A stretch of DNA of 64,000 nucleotides from an uncultured Pseudomonadales bacterium (GTDB taxonomy: Bacteria; Pseudomonadota; Gammaproteobacteria; Pseudomonadales; UBA7434): assembly GCA_905478995.1 (NCBI GenBank), contig CAJQKT010000018.1, positions 32,996 through 96,995 of the forward strand, read 5' to 3'. The position numbers were made by a program, and so were the translations under genes. Below are positions 19,289 through 28,358 of the stretch, one piece after another (position 1 is the stretch's first letter; every line of letters begins with the position of its first letter). The notes under the pieces were generated by a model. That model was not told the origin of the DNA, made no database searches, and saw only the letters and a program-made list of their open reading frames with translations.

Positions 19289-20809
19289 ATGGCAGCCATC
19301 AAGCAAGCAGATCTAATCGCCAGTGTGGCCGACGCGCTGCAATATATTTCGTACTACCATCCACTGGATTTTATTGAGGCAATCAACGATGCGTACGAAA
19401 AGGAGCAATCAAAAGCCGCTAAAGATGCGATGGCGCAAATATTGATTAACTCGCGTATGTGCGCCATGGGTCATCGGCCCATCTGCCAAGACACGGGCAT
19501 CGTGACTGTCATTGTTAAGGTAGGCATGGAAGTTCGTTGGGATGATGCGACGATGGGCGTGACCGAGATGATTAATGAGGGTGTACGGCAAGCCTATAAA
19601 CTGCCTGATAACGTGTTGCGGGCTTCTATTTTGGCCGACCCGGATGGTGAGCGAAAAAACACCATGGACAATACGCCGGCAGTGATCCATTACGAAATCG
19701 TGCCGGGTGCCACCGTTGATGTGCAGTTAGCAGCCAAGGGTGGTGGCTCGGAGGCCAAAGCTAAATTTGCGATGCTCAATCCTTCAGATTCTGTTGTCGA
19801 CTGGGTGCTTGAACAGCTGCCTAAAATGGGCGCTGGATGGTGTCCGCCTGGGATGCTGGGTATCGGTATTGGGGGTACTGCTGAAAAGGCTATGCTGCTG
19901 GCCAAAGAGGTGCTTATGGAGCCGGTCAGTATTAAACAGCTGCAGGGAAGAGGTGCATCAAATCGGTCTGAAGAGTTGCGACTAGAACTTTATGAAAAAG
20001 TGAATCAGCTAGGTATTGGCGCACAAGGTCTGGGTGGTCTGACCACGGTGGTCGATGTAAAGGTCAAAGATTTCCCTACACATGCGGCCAATAAAGCCGT
20101 GGCGATTATTCCTAATTGTGCAGCAACGCGACACGCCCATTTCGTTTTAGACGGCTCTGGCGCAGTTGCCTTGGAGCCACCCAAATTATCTGATTGGCCC
20201 GATATCAGTTGGGATGTGGGTGAAAACGTTCGACGGGTAAATTTAAATACTGTTACGGCTGATGATGTTAAAGCATGGGCCACTGGCGAGACGCTATTGC
20301 TGTCGGGGAAAATGCTGACTGGTCGAGACGCTGCTCATAAAAAAATGACCGATCTATTAGCGCGTGGTGAAGATTTGCCGGTTGATCTAAAAGGACGTTT
20401 TATTTATTACGTCGGTCCGGTTGACCCAGTACGCGACGAGGTGGTTGGCCCCGCAGGTCCAACGACCGCTACCCGCATGGACAAGTTTACTCGCACGATG
20501 CTGGAGCAAACCGGTTTGCTGGGTATGATTGGCAAGGCCGAGCGCGGGCCTGTGGCGATTGAAGCAATAAAAGATAATGAAGCAATTTATTTAATGGCAG
20601 TGGGTGGCGCTGCATATTTAGTTGCGCAAGCTATTAAGCATGCCAAGGTGGTCGCCTTCCCTGAATTAGGGATGGAAGCCATTTACGAATTTGATTTAGA
20701 AGACATGCCGGTAACTGTCGCCGTCGACAGCCGAGGCGAGTCGGTGCATCAAACTGGGCCGGCTATTTGGGCAGCAAAAATTCAAGAGCAAGTAATCAAG
20801 GTAAACTAA
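19289..20809 (+). CDS. fumA: Class I fumarate hydratase
   Basis: A 506-residue iron-sulphur fumarase that interconverts fumarate and malate in the citric acid cycle. The N-terminal alpha part carries MCAMGHRPICQDTGI, with the cluster-ligand type Cys, and NCAATRHAHF; the C-terminal beta part has YYVGPVDPVRDEVVGPAGPT and TRTMLEQTG. Both halves are fused, as in FumA/FumB. The ATG at 19289 (MAAIKQAD) is preferred: AAGGAG ends 10 bases before it but only 1 base before the alternative ATG at 19280. It could be an L-tartrate dehydratase relative, but length and motifs favour fumarase. Pyruvate kinase follows 34 bases on. Confidence 0.9.
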   Translation: MAAIKQADLIASVADALQYISYYHPLDFIEAINDAYEKEQSKAAKDAMAQILINSRMCAMGHRPICQDTGIVTVIVKVGMEVRWDDATMGVTEMINEGVRQAYKLPDNVLRASILADPDGERKNTMDNTPAVIHYEIVPGATVDVQLAAKGGGSEAKAKFAMLNPSDSVVDWVLEQLPKMGAGWCPPGMLGIGIGGTAEKAMLLAKEVLMEPVSIKQLQGRGASNRSEELRLELYEKVNQLGIGAQGLGGLTTVVDVKVKDFPTHAANKAVAIIPNCAATRHAHFVLDGSGAVALEPPKLSDWPDISWDVGENVRRVNLNTVTADDVKAWATGETLLLSGKMLTGRDAAHKKMTDLLARGEDLPVDLKGRFIYYVGPVDPVRDEVVGPAGPTTATRMDKFTRTMLEQTGLLGMIGKAERGPVAIEAIKDNEAIYLMAVGGAAYLVAQAIKHAKVVAFPELGMEAIYEFDLEDMPVTVAVDSRGESVHQTGPAIWAAKIQEQVIKVN

Positions 20810-20843
20810 TTTTTTATTACAGTAATCAGGCAACGGATAATTC

Positions 20844-22298
20844 ATGCAAAAAGTATTGAGTAGTATTGAACGACGTACCAAAATCGTGGCAACTTTGGGG
20901 CCCGCTTCGAGTAGCGTTGAGGTTTTGAGTGATTTAATTGAAGCAGGGGTGGATGTATTTAGGCTGAACTTTTCACATGGTTGTCATGCCGATCATAGCA
21001 AAGCGATAGAGATTGTGAGAGAGCAGGCTACTTTAAAAAATCGTCATGTTGGAATCATGGGCGACTTGCAAGGACCTAAAATACGTATTGGGCAATTACA
21101 GCAGGATTCGATGGAGCTGGCTAACGGGCAAGAAATTGTTTTGACCATTGATGCTAGTAGTGCAAATAGTCTACAAAATCGCATCCACGTTACCTACGAG
21201 CCGCTGCCCACATCGGTCCACGCTGAGGATATCTTGCTGCTTGATGATGGCCGAATTCGTTTGTTAGTCAAAAGCACTAGCACTACAGATGTAGTCTGTG
21301 AAGTGACACAGGCCGGCCCGTTGAGCTCTCGCAAAGGTATTAATCGACTCGGTGGCGGCTTAGCTGCAGATGCGATTACTGAAAAGGATTTGGAAGATTT
21401 ACAGTGCATTATTGAAAACAATCTTGAATTTGTTGCGGTTTCCTTTCCTTGCCGCGGCTCCGATTTACTACCCGTGCGCGATGCGTTGACTAAGGCCGGT
21501 AGTGAAGCCAAAATTATTGCTAAAATTGAGCGCGCCGAAGTGGTGGCTAACGATGCTAATCTACAGGAGCTGATTGATGCGGCTGATGGCGTTATGGTTG
21601 CGCGGGGTGATTTAGGCGTTGAAATTGGCGATCCGCAGCTGATTGGCATTCAGAAAAAAATCATCAAAATGGCACGTAAATCTAACAAACCCGTGATTAC
21701 AGCGACGCAGATGATGGAATCCATGATCACGCAGCCCGTACCCACGCGCGCCGAAGTATTTGATGTGGCGAATGCGGTGTTGGATTGCACCGATGCGGTG
21801 ATGCTTTCGGGTGAAACTGCCACTGGGGCTTTTCCGGTTAAGGTGGTAGAGGCTATGTCGGAGACAGCCATTGGCGCTGAAAAACATCCTACCATGGTGC
21901 AGTCAGGTTATCGTCTCGAACGAATATTTACTCAAAGCAACGAATGTATTGCGTTATCAGCGATGTATGCGGCCAATCATCTCGAGGGCATTTCAGCTAT
22001 TGTCTGTTTGTCGGAATCGGGTAATACACCTTTGATCGCTTCCCGAATACGTTCGGGTTTGCCTATTTATGGAGTATCACGAAATCTTATGGCGTGTCGG
22101 CGCATGGCCTTGATGCGCGGAGTCATCCCCTTGTATTTTGATCCCACTCAAAGCGGCGATGTCGGCGAAGCTATTATGTCGTTGATAGCCGAGCGCGGTG
22201 AGTTATTGTCAGGGCAACGTATAGCCTTCACATGCGGCGATTCGCCTGGTGAGGGAGGATCATCTAACACCTTGAAGCTGCTGACTTACCGTGCTTAG
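20844..22298 (+). CDS. pyk: Pyruvate kinase
   Basis: A 484-residue pyruvate kinase that makes pyruvate and ATP from phosphoenolpyruvate and ADP. The A domain begins RRTKIVATLGPAS and VFRLNFSHG, with MGDLQGPKIRIG leading into the B domain lid (about 75-170). The signature IIAKIERAE holds the catalytic Lys and metal-binding Glu, followed by GVMVARGDLGVEI and ITATQMMESM. The C-terminal domain (about 350-484) has the usual allosteric-site fold. It resembles PykA-type enzymes. It probably shares a transcript with fumarase (34-base gap) and ends at a strong terminator. Confidence 0.95.
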   Translation: MQKVLSSIERRTKIVATLGPASSSVEVLSDLIEAGVDVFRLNFSHGCHADHSKAIEIVREQATLKNRHVGIMGDLQGPKIRIGQLQQDSMELANGQEIVLTIDASSANSLQNRIHVTYEPLPTSVHAEDILLLDDGRIRLLVKSTSTTDVVCEVTQAGPLSSRKGINRLGGGLAADAITEKDLEDLQCIIENNLEFVAVSFPCRGSDLLPVRDALTKAGSEAKIIAKIERAEVVANDANLQELIDAADGVMVARGDLGVEIGDPQLIGIQKKIIKMARKSNKPVITATQMMESMITQPVPTRAEVFDVANAVLDCTDAVMLSGETATGAFPVKVVEAMSETAIGAEKHPTMVQSGYRLERIFTQSNECIALSAMYAANHLEGISAIVCLSESGNTPLIASRIRSGLPIYGVSRNLMACRRMALMRGVIPLYFDPTQSGDVGEAIMSLIAERGELLSGQRIAFTCGDSPGEGGSSNTLKLLTYRA

Positions 22299-22380
22299 CT
22301 GCGTTAATCATTGAAAAGTTGATGCTCCGAGCCTTCGGGCAAAGGTAAGTTGAATGACCGTAGGCTATTTCATCATTACT

Positions 22381-22417
22381 AAAAAACCCACACTGGTAAC
22401 CAGTGTGGGTTTTTTTT
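22381..22417. terminator. Bidirectional rho-independent terminator
   Basis: CCCACACTGG and CCAGTGTGGG pair around TAA, flanked by A6 on the left and T8 on the right. It separates the convergent pyk and secreted-protein genes. Confidence 0.92.
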
Positions 22418-22471
22418 GAGCCGAGCAAAAGAGGAACTCTTAGTAACTCAGATCCATCTCAATGACCTGGC

Positions 22472-23935
22472 TTACTTCACTTTACGGCTTACTCTAACGA
22501 TACTGGCAAACCCTGCAAATAATGCCAACATGCCTGCTACGCCCATGATCGGAACATTAACCGACTCTACACACTGCGCTTGATCTACCGCTGGTAAAGT
22601 GCCGGGGATAACCCATCCCTGCGTCCAATCGTTCTCACAGTCACGTACAGCACCGATAAACTCGACTGAATCAAAGAAAGTATCGCCAGTAATCAATGCA
22701 TCAGAAGTGGGCTGTTGAATCGCTTCGTTAAAGCCGTTGATATAACCGTTGAATGTTGCTGTGTAGGCCGCTGGGGCGTCACCAGCACTAAACGCTGAAC
22801 CTAGGTTTGGACAGTCACCTACGGCTGAGAGTAAAGTCGATGTTTCAGTATCAGGGTCAAAACAATCGTGGCCTCCAGCCGTCATTTGAATAGCAACGTT
22901 AGCATAAGTTAATGCGTTGTTTTCTCGACTTTTAATGCCGTCCGAATTGCCACCGTCTTTATTCGAAGAACTGTTTGAAATGATCGAAATGTTGGCAACC
23001 TTGCCTGCTGCTGGCTCAAATGTTCCTTTACCATCCACTTCGAATCCACGATCGTGTGGCAAGCTTGCATCTTGGTAAACTAGAACATACTGGGCTTTAC
23101 CGTCCCAGCCGCCAGTCACATCAAATGAGTCGTCACGGTTACTGGTAAGCACTAGGTTTTTAACGTTAACCGTACCACCGAAAAATTCGACGCCGTCATC
23201 TTGGTTGGCGTGCACTTGAATGTGGTTAACGTCCGTGCCGCTACCAACACCTTGAAAGGCAATACCGTTAAACTCAGACACCGCAGAGAAATCGAATCCG
23301 GCATAAGCTAAAGTGGTGTACTGCAAAGTACCACTGCTGTCAGTATCATTATCACCACCATACGTGCCAGTGCCGGCTTCTCCATATTTAACACACGTTC
23401 CAACCGAGCCGCAGTTATTAATACTCGCATAACCGTTTATGTAGAGGCCTCCCCATTGCGCACGTTGACCGCCGGTACCGTCCAGATCTTCCATCGAAGT
23501 CATACGAATGGGATTGTTGGCCGTACCAACCGCATTGATGTCTGAGCCACGATGAATGACGAGCAGATCGGTTGAGCCGCCGCCGCCAGTACCAGCAATA
23601 GTAACGCCAGCGTTGATATTCAACGCCGAAGCATTGGCATCTGCAGTGACCGAGGACACGATGGACTGGGCGTCTTCAGACTGAACATCAGTTTCGTTAC
23701 CAATCTCAACTTTTCCATCAAGAACCCATAAAATGCCGCCGTTGGTGGCAGTTAGCGTAGGTGCTGGTCTCGCTGAATCGTAAACACCCGACAGCGCGCA
23801 AGCCTCGGTGGCGCCAGTAGCCGTGAGAGCTGCGGAAGCTGCTGCGAAGGTAGCAGTGTTTGTTGGGCAAGCAGCGTTGGCTGCGCCCGCAGATATTGTC
23901 AGTATTGAAGCAGTTAAAATTGATAGATTACGCAT
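22472..23935 (-). CDS. Secreted protein of the WGGL/DDGxEFFGG type, partner of the TonB receptor
   Basis: A 487-residue exported protein. The ATG at 23935 has GGAG 7 bases upstream and gives a clean signal peptide (MRNLSILTASILTISAGAANA). The centre looks like a repetitive beta-strand (probably beta-helix) domain with QWGGLYINGYASINNCG (about 160), LQYTTLAYAGFDF, VQVHANQDDGVEFFGGTVN (about 245) and HDRGFEVDGKG. I recall this pattern from exported proteins of proteobacteria and Bacteroidetes encoded next to TonB receptors, function unproven. Residues 462-487 are VPIMG, a hydrophobic stretch, then RVSRKVK: a C-terminal membrane or sorting tail. It follows the receptor gene after 367 bases on the same strand, beside the Pho genes. 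Confidence 0.8.
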   Translation of the reverse strand: MRNLSILTASILTISAGAANAACPTNTATFAAASAALTATGATEACALSGVYDSARPAPTLTATNGGILWVLDGKVEIGNETDVQSEDAQSIVSSVTADANASALNINAGVTIAGTGGGGSTDLLVIHRGSDINAVGTANNPIRMTSMEDLDGTGGQRAQWGGLYINGYASINNCGSVGTCVKYGEAGTGTYGGDNDTDSSGTLQYTTLAYAGFDFSAVSEFNGIAFQGVGSGTDVNHIQVHANQDDGVEFFGGTVNVKNLVLTSNRDDSFDVTGGWDGKAQYVLVYQDASLPHDRGFEVDGKGTFEPAAGKVANISIISNSSSNKDGGNSDGIKSRENNALTYANVAIQMTAGGHDCFDPDTETSTLLSAVGDCPNLGSAFSAGDAPAAYTATFNGYINGFNEAIQQPTSDALITGDTFFDSVEFIGAVRDCENDWTQGWVIPGTLPAVDQAQCVESVNVPIMGVAGMLALFAGFASIVRVSRKVK

Positions 23936-24095
23936 AAGAATACTCCGATAATTTACGTTAATGTAAGCTCTTGCTCCTAACATTTTCATGACGATAGCAA
24001 TGAGCCTAAATTCTTTTTTGATAACATGAGTCGCTTGTTTCGATTGCGCAAAAGTGCACTTTTCATAATTGTGCTGATCACTGGCTTCCTGTGAA

Positions 24096-24121
24096 TAACG
24101 TCAAAAGGTTCATTGACGTTA
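24096..24121. promoter_or_regulatory. Inverted repeat TAACGTCAA-N8-TTGACGTTA
   Basis: Perfect 9-base arms around AAGGTTCA, about 160 bases upstream of the secreted-protein start. It lacks a T-run, which suggests a dimeric regulator site rather than a terminator. It is not a Pho box (those are direct repeats). Confidence 0.5.
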
Positions 24122-24230
24122 AAAAGAGAAGTTGTGATGCGTGTGCACTCGCGCCTGCGAAACTTAACTCGGAGAGAATATTAGGCAGAGGGAATGACAG
24201 TTAAGCGAGTATTTGATTTCAGAATTGTGA

Positions 24231-24261
24231 CGCCTAAGGGGACTTGAGGGCCCCTTGGGCG
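24231..24261 (-). terminator. Hairpin downstream of the TonB receptor, T-run absent
   Basis: CGCCTAAGGGG and CCCCTTGGGCG pair with one G-U around a 9-base loop, 42 bases after the receptor stop. Because no U-tract follows on the minus strand, it may only pause or partly stop transcription and thereby set the ratio of receptor to secreted protein. Confidence 0.45.
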
Positions 24262-24302
24262 TAATCGGCATGTCTGCCTGAGTAGGTATTTCCTAATGAC
24301 GG

Positions 24303-27074
24303 TTAATACTGTTTCCAAGTAATACTGACGCCATAGGTTACACCCACTTCGTAATCGTCGTAAGGCAACCGAATATCAGCCAAGCTGGGGTCACGCGCCG
24401 ATTCGATTGAAGGCGCCAAAAGAGCGGCCTTGCGTTCGACTCTTTCATTCAAAATGTTAGTGACTTTAAAGCCGAATTCGAAGACGGAATCCTCGATATA
24501 GAGTGAGCTCTTATAGTTGAAGTTTAGGCTGTTAAAAGGTTGCTCATAAACGGCATGCTTGTTTTTTCCATCGGCGCTGCGCATGCTAATTAATCTTTCG
24601 GAAAAATGGTTATAGGCTAGCGAAACGGTATGTAAATCACTTTCATACGTGAGTTGCAAATTATAGAGTTCATTGGATAACCCCTGCATGGGGCGCTCAT
24701 CATTAAAGATAGGCGCTGTGAGTCGCGAGTCGATAACCTCCGAATTAATCAGCGTGGTATTAGCCGAGAGCATTATCCTAGACGATAAATAGTGTTTGAT
24801 TTCAAATTCTAAGCCGCGATTTTTTGCACTATCTAAATTGATCCAGACCAACTTAGGATCTTCTCCATCCGTCTCTTCGATTTCAACAGGGTTACGAATC
24901 GATTTTTTAAAATAAGTTAACCCAAAATAATTGTCTGCACCGTAATACCATTCATAACGAATATCAAAATTGGCTATGCGGGCGATTTTAAGTTTGCTAT
25001 TACCAATGTACGTTTCGTCTTCATCAGGATTATAAAAAGATAATGGTGAAAGCTCGCGTAGGATGGGTCGGTTAACGGATTCACTATAGGCCGAGCGGAG
25101 AATCATGTTGTCGTAAAAATCCCATGATATCGATGTAGAGTTGAGTCTAAATTTTTCGGATGGGGCCGAAATGAGCTCTGCTAGCGTTGCTCTGCCTCTA
25201 TCCAATGCGTTCTGATCTGCCTCACTCAAGAGCACCCCACCGGTAAGTGGATTAATGAGCGATTTACTTGAGCGCTCATGGCGGGTGCCAAGAGTGAAAC
25301 GGAAGCTGTCAGTTAGCTGGGCATCCCAAAGCACATAAAAAGCTTCGGTCTCAAATGTCCCTACAAACCCCTCAGGAGTGTCGGGGTCACGAAAAAAACC
25401 TTCGTCCAAATCAATATGGCCATTCGCTTGAATGGATGTAGCGGATGCGCCGGTCAATAAATAGCAACTATCATCAGTAGTCGCTGCCTGGCCAATTGCG
25501 CAAGCTGAAGTGTTAGTCAGCTGTGTCAGTGGCAGCAGCGCTGCGTTCGCATCAAGGGCCAGCAAATCAGTATTGAAGGCATATTGAAAACTATCGAAAA
25601 CCCGTTGTTGCTCCATGCGAGCATAGCCCATCTTTAACTTGAGGGCGGAGAGAAAGCTAGCATTGCTAGAGAGCGGTAGCGAAAGGTCAAATCCATATTC
25701 GGTGGTTTTATCATCAAGCTCAGTCCAGGAACGGCTTGGGTCCGAAGTCGAAACGAACACCGGCGCTCCATTACGAATATTCTGTTCAATGACGCGCGAG
25801 TCAGGGGTATCCCTGCTCGAATTAATTTGACTATAGCGCCAATTCAGCTCACCCACCGCAAGATAATGTTGACCGGCTAGCTGGCGTAACATGATTTCGT
25901 TTTCAGTCCAGACGAGTTGCTCTTGTTGCACCAATAGCTCTTCGAATGGATTGGCTTCGAGCCCGCTTGAGGCCAAATCAGAGCTTTTTCTTACCTGCAT
26001 TAAAGTCAAATTAATTAAATGCGTGCTATCAATGTCGGCGCCGGCCGAGAAAAGTAGATTACTGTTGATTGTTCTCAGTGTCAGATTTCGATCGCTAACA
26101 CGTGCAATGCCGCTGGCTTCATCTGCGCTAACCAAGAGTTCATTGCGAGTCGATTCAATACTGTCAACAAACACTCGCCTTTCGCTGGCGGTCTGGTTGG
26201 CGAGATCGAGATAATCGTAGCGTGTTATCTTGCGCATGCGATTGCGCCATTTGTTGCTCAGTGAGCCAGAAGCAATGAATCCCAACTCTAACCGATCGCT
26301 GAATTGGTAACGTGCGCCACCGGCCATTGCATACGACCAGTCGTAGGGGTTTGAGTCACTCTGGAGCTGCCAATTGTTATTAAAGCTCAGCGTAATTGCG
26401 TCTTGCTGCGCTCCACTAAGCGGGGAGTTTCTAACAAAAGTTCGCTTGTAATTTTTATCGTTTGCTTTAACGATGGCGGGGCGGCTACGTTCACCATCGT
26501 CATAACCTAACCAGTCGCGGCCGCTACCTGCGTAAGTCAGTCCTGATTGACTTGTACTGATATCGTTGTAGCTAGTTGATGTTTTTATTTTAAAAAATGG
26601 CTCATTGGGTACGGCGGCGGTGCGAATGTCGACTATACCGCCAGAGAACTCAATACCGTAATTAGCTGAATGGGTTTTTTGGACCAGTACATTTTTCACA
26701 ACCGAAGTATCAAAAAGATCGAGAGGTACGGCGCGTTGCAGTGGCTCAGGGCTAGGCATCGATGTACCGTTGACATAGGTTGAAGAATACCGTTCGCCTA
26801 ATCCCCGCACATAAATAAACCGACCACCGACCAAACTTAAGCCTGGTAAGCGCTTGAGCGCCGCACCGATATCGCTATCACCTGCTATGGACATGTCATC
26901 GGCGTCGAGTAATTCGGAGACTTCAGAAGTTTGAAGTTTCTCATCCGGAGTAAACGCCTTGATCACAACTACTTCCTCCATTTGTTGTCCAGCAACCGAG
27001 GTGCTCAGAGGCATGGCCAATAAAATGGCGACAGTGTTTGATCGCCAACTTTTTAATAAATTAGAAACGGGCAT
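24303..27074 (-). CDS. TonB-dependent outer-membrane receptor in the phosphate island
   Basis: A 923-residue receptor: signal peptide (cleavage near STSVAG at 27), TonB-box-like MEEVVVI, plug domain (about 50-165; DIGAALKRLPGLSLVGGRFIYVRGLGERY and YGIEFSGGIVDI), then a long 22-strand-type barrel ending in YGVSITWKQY with a terminal aromatic residue. It uses TonB energy to import a ligand too large or scarce for porins. The ligand is unknown; location beside phoBR-pst suggests a phosphorus compound. The ATG at 27074 is preferred to a TTG at 27080; neither has a clear ribosome binding site. It is divergent from phoB. Confidence 0.9.
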   Translation of the reverse strand: MPVSNLLKSWRSNTVAILLAMPLSTSVAGQQMEEVVVIKAFTPDEKLQTSEVSELLDADDMSIAGDSDIGAALKRLPGLSLVGGRFIYVRGLGERYSSTYVNGTSMPSPEPLQRAVPLDLFDTSVVKNVLVQKTHSANYGIEFSGGIVDIRTAAVPNEPFFKIKTSTSYNDISTSQSGLTYAGSGRDWLGYDDGERSRPAIVKANDKNYKRTFVRNSPLSGAQQDAITLSFNNNWQLQSDSNPYDWSYAMAGGARYQFSDRLELGFIASGSLSNKWRNRMRKITRYDYLDLANQTASERRVFVDSIESTRNELLVSADEASGIARVSDRNLTLRTINSNLLFSAGADIDSTHLINLTLMQVRKSSDLASSGLEANPFEELLVQQEQLVWTENEIMLRQLAGQHYLAVGELNWRYSQINSSRDTPDSRVIEQNIRNGAPVFVSTSDPSRSWTELDDKTTEYGFDLSLPLSSNASFLSALKLKMGYARMEQQRVFDSFQYAFNTDLLALDANAALLPLTQLTNTSACAIGQAATTDDSCYLLTGASATSIQANGHIDLDEGFFRDPDTPEGFVGTFETEAFYVLWDAQLTDSFRFTLGTRHERSSKSLINPLTGGVLLSEADQNALDRGRATLAELISAPSEKFRLNSTSISWDFYDNMILRSAYSESVNRPILRELSPLSFYNPDEDETYIGNSKLKIARIANFDIRYEWYYGADNYFGLTYFKKSIRNPVEIEETDGEDPKLVWINLDSAKNRGLEFEIKHYLSSRIMLSANTTLINSEVIDSRLTAPIFNDERPMQGLSNELYNLQLTYESDLHTVSLAYNHFSERLISMRSADGKNKHAVYEQPFNSLNFNYKSSLYIEDSVFEFGFKVTNILNERVERKAALLAPSIESARDPSLADIRLPYDDYEVGVTYGVSITWKQY

Positions 27075-27521
27075 AGTCAATTAGATAGTTTTAAAAAATG
27101 ATAAGGTATCGCCAAAAATAACTTTAACTAGCATCGTTTAGCGCTGGCCTGGTGCGCTAGCGCATGACCGATGCTAATTTGAAAAAACTGGATTTGCTTT
27201 TGGTGATAGTGAATGTTCGTTGGCAGCGCAATGTTCGTTGGAGAGGCGCTTAGTTTTCTAACGCAACCTATCGTAGATACGGTATGTTACGATCGCATGA
27301 CAGTTTGATTAACGAGTCGGTGTTGGCTTAAGCTTTTATTAGTTAGTGTATAGATGACCTTGATACTATTTTTAGTGGGTGCAGATGCTTGCATTGGTAA
27401 CGATAATGTCACATTAATATATTAAGTTGCTTAGACATTGTTTTGTCGGTTTGCAATCTAGGTTCCGCAAGATTGTTTTTCACAAGCAGATTTTGTAATT
27501 TATCGGATTGGTGTTGGATCT
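27075..27521. other. Divergent promoter region between TonB receptor and phoB
   Basis: About 450 AT-rich bases with no supported gene. Features: a 12-base direct repeat at 27212-27241, and one isolated minus-strand CTGTCAT at 27297-27303, a good PhoB half-site whose 11-base neighbours fit poorly. I could not find a full tandem Pho box here. Confidence 0.5.
27212..27241. repeat. Direct repeat AATGTTCGTTGG, period 18
   Basis: Two exact 12-base copies (27212-27223 and 27230-27241) separated by CAGCGC, about 140 bases upstream of the receptor start. It could be a pair of regulator sites. Confidence 0.5.
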
Positions 27522-28235
27522 ATGTCTTTTCAGAAAGTTTTAATTGTTGATGATGAAGCTCCTATTCGGGAAATGATCAAACTGGCTTTGGAGCTTGAGG
27601 GATTTACTTGCCTGCAGGCACAGTCCGCTTCTGAAGCGTTGCCCATCATTGTAGATCAGCGGCCCGATCTGGTCGTGCTCGATTGGATGATGCCTGATGT
27701 CAGCGGCCTTGATTTTTTGCGCCGGCTAAAGCGGGATGACAACACGCGTGAAATCCCGGTGATTATGTTGACCGCTAAAACCGAAGAAAACAGCGTAGTG
27801 AATGGCTTGGACGCTGGTGCCGACGATTATATTAGTAAGCCTTTTAGGCCGCGTGAATTGATTTCACGTATTCAGGCCATTATGCGCAGGATCAGCAAAA
27901 TAACGGGTGATGGTCTTTTAGTGGTTGGGGAATTGTGCCTCGATATGAAGGGGCATTGTGTATTTGTCGATGATCAGTTAGTGGCTATGGGGCCAACCGA
28001 ATACAATTTACTCAAATTTTTTATGGGTCATCCCGATCGGGCTTATTCTCGAGCACAGCTACTTGATCAGGTTTGGGGCAGCAATGTGTATGTGGAAGAG
28101 CGCACCGTTGATGTACATATTCGTCGTTTGCGCAAAGCCTTAAAGCCCGCCGCAGATGGAGTGGACTGTGGGCGCTTTATTCAGACAGTGCGCGGTGCTG
28201 GCTATCGGTTCTCGGCGCGTCTAGCGTCTCTCTAG
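27522..28235 (+). CDS. phoB: Phosphate regulon response regulator PhoB
   Basis: A 237-residue OmpR-family response regulator. The receiver domain (1-120) has the acidic pair in VLIVDDEAP (Asp10, Asp11), the phosphorylation site Asp54 in VVLDWMMPD and the Lys in MLTAKTEEN. The C-terminal winged helix (about 135-232) has GPTEYNLLKFFM, the recognition segment YVEERTVDVHIRRLRKAL and VRGAGYRF. When phosphate is scarce, PhoR phosphorylates it and it activates Pho-box promoters such as the one before pstS. It starts with ATG, 123 bases before phoR on the same strand. Confidence 0.95.
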   Translation: MSFQKVLIVDDEAPIREMIKLALELEGFTCLQAQSASEALPIIVDQRPDLVVLDWMMPDVSGLDFLRRLKRDDNTREIPVIMLTAKTEENSVVNGLDAGADDYISKPFRPRELISRIQAIMRRISKITGDGLLVVGELCLDMKGHCVFVDDQLVAMGPTEYNLLKFFMGHPDRAYSRAQLLDQVWGSNVYVEERTVDVHIRRLRKALKPAADGVDCGRFIQTVRGAGYRFSARLASL

Positions 28236-28358
28236 GCATTCTACTATGATGTCGCGCGCCGCCGCGGTTGGCCCGTGCTGGCGTTCGCGCTTATAGCGGT
28301 TCAGATCAATAGATTTGCGCCATTCTATTAGCCTTCTCATTGTGATCAGTGGTGGAAA

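Larger units (their letters stand above)
23936..24302. other. Intergenic region between receptor and secreted-protein genes
   Basis: It holds a G/C-rich hairpin after the receptor stop and a perfect 9-base inverted repeat that may be an operator for the secreted-protein gene. No reading frame is supported here. Confidence 0.5.

Noticed and set aside
27293..27316. Minus-strand CTGTCAT as Pho box of the TonB receptor
   Set aside because: Only one good half-site; the 11-base neighbour (CGTTAAT) matches at 4 of 7 positions and the distance to the start is over 200 bases.
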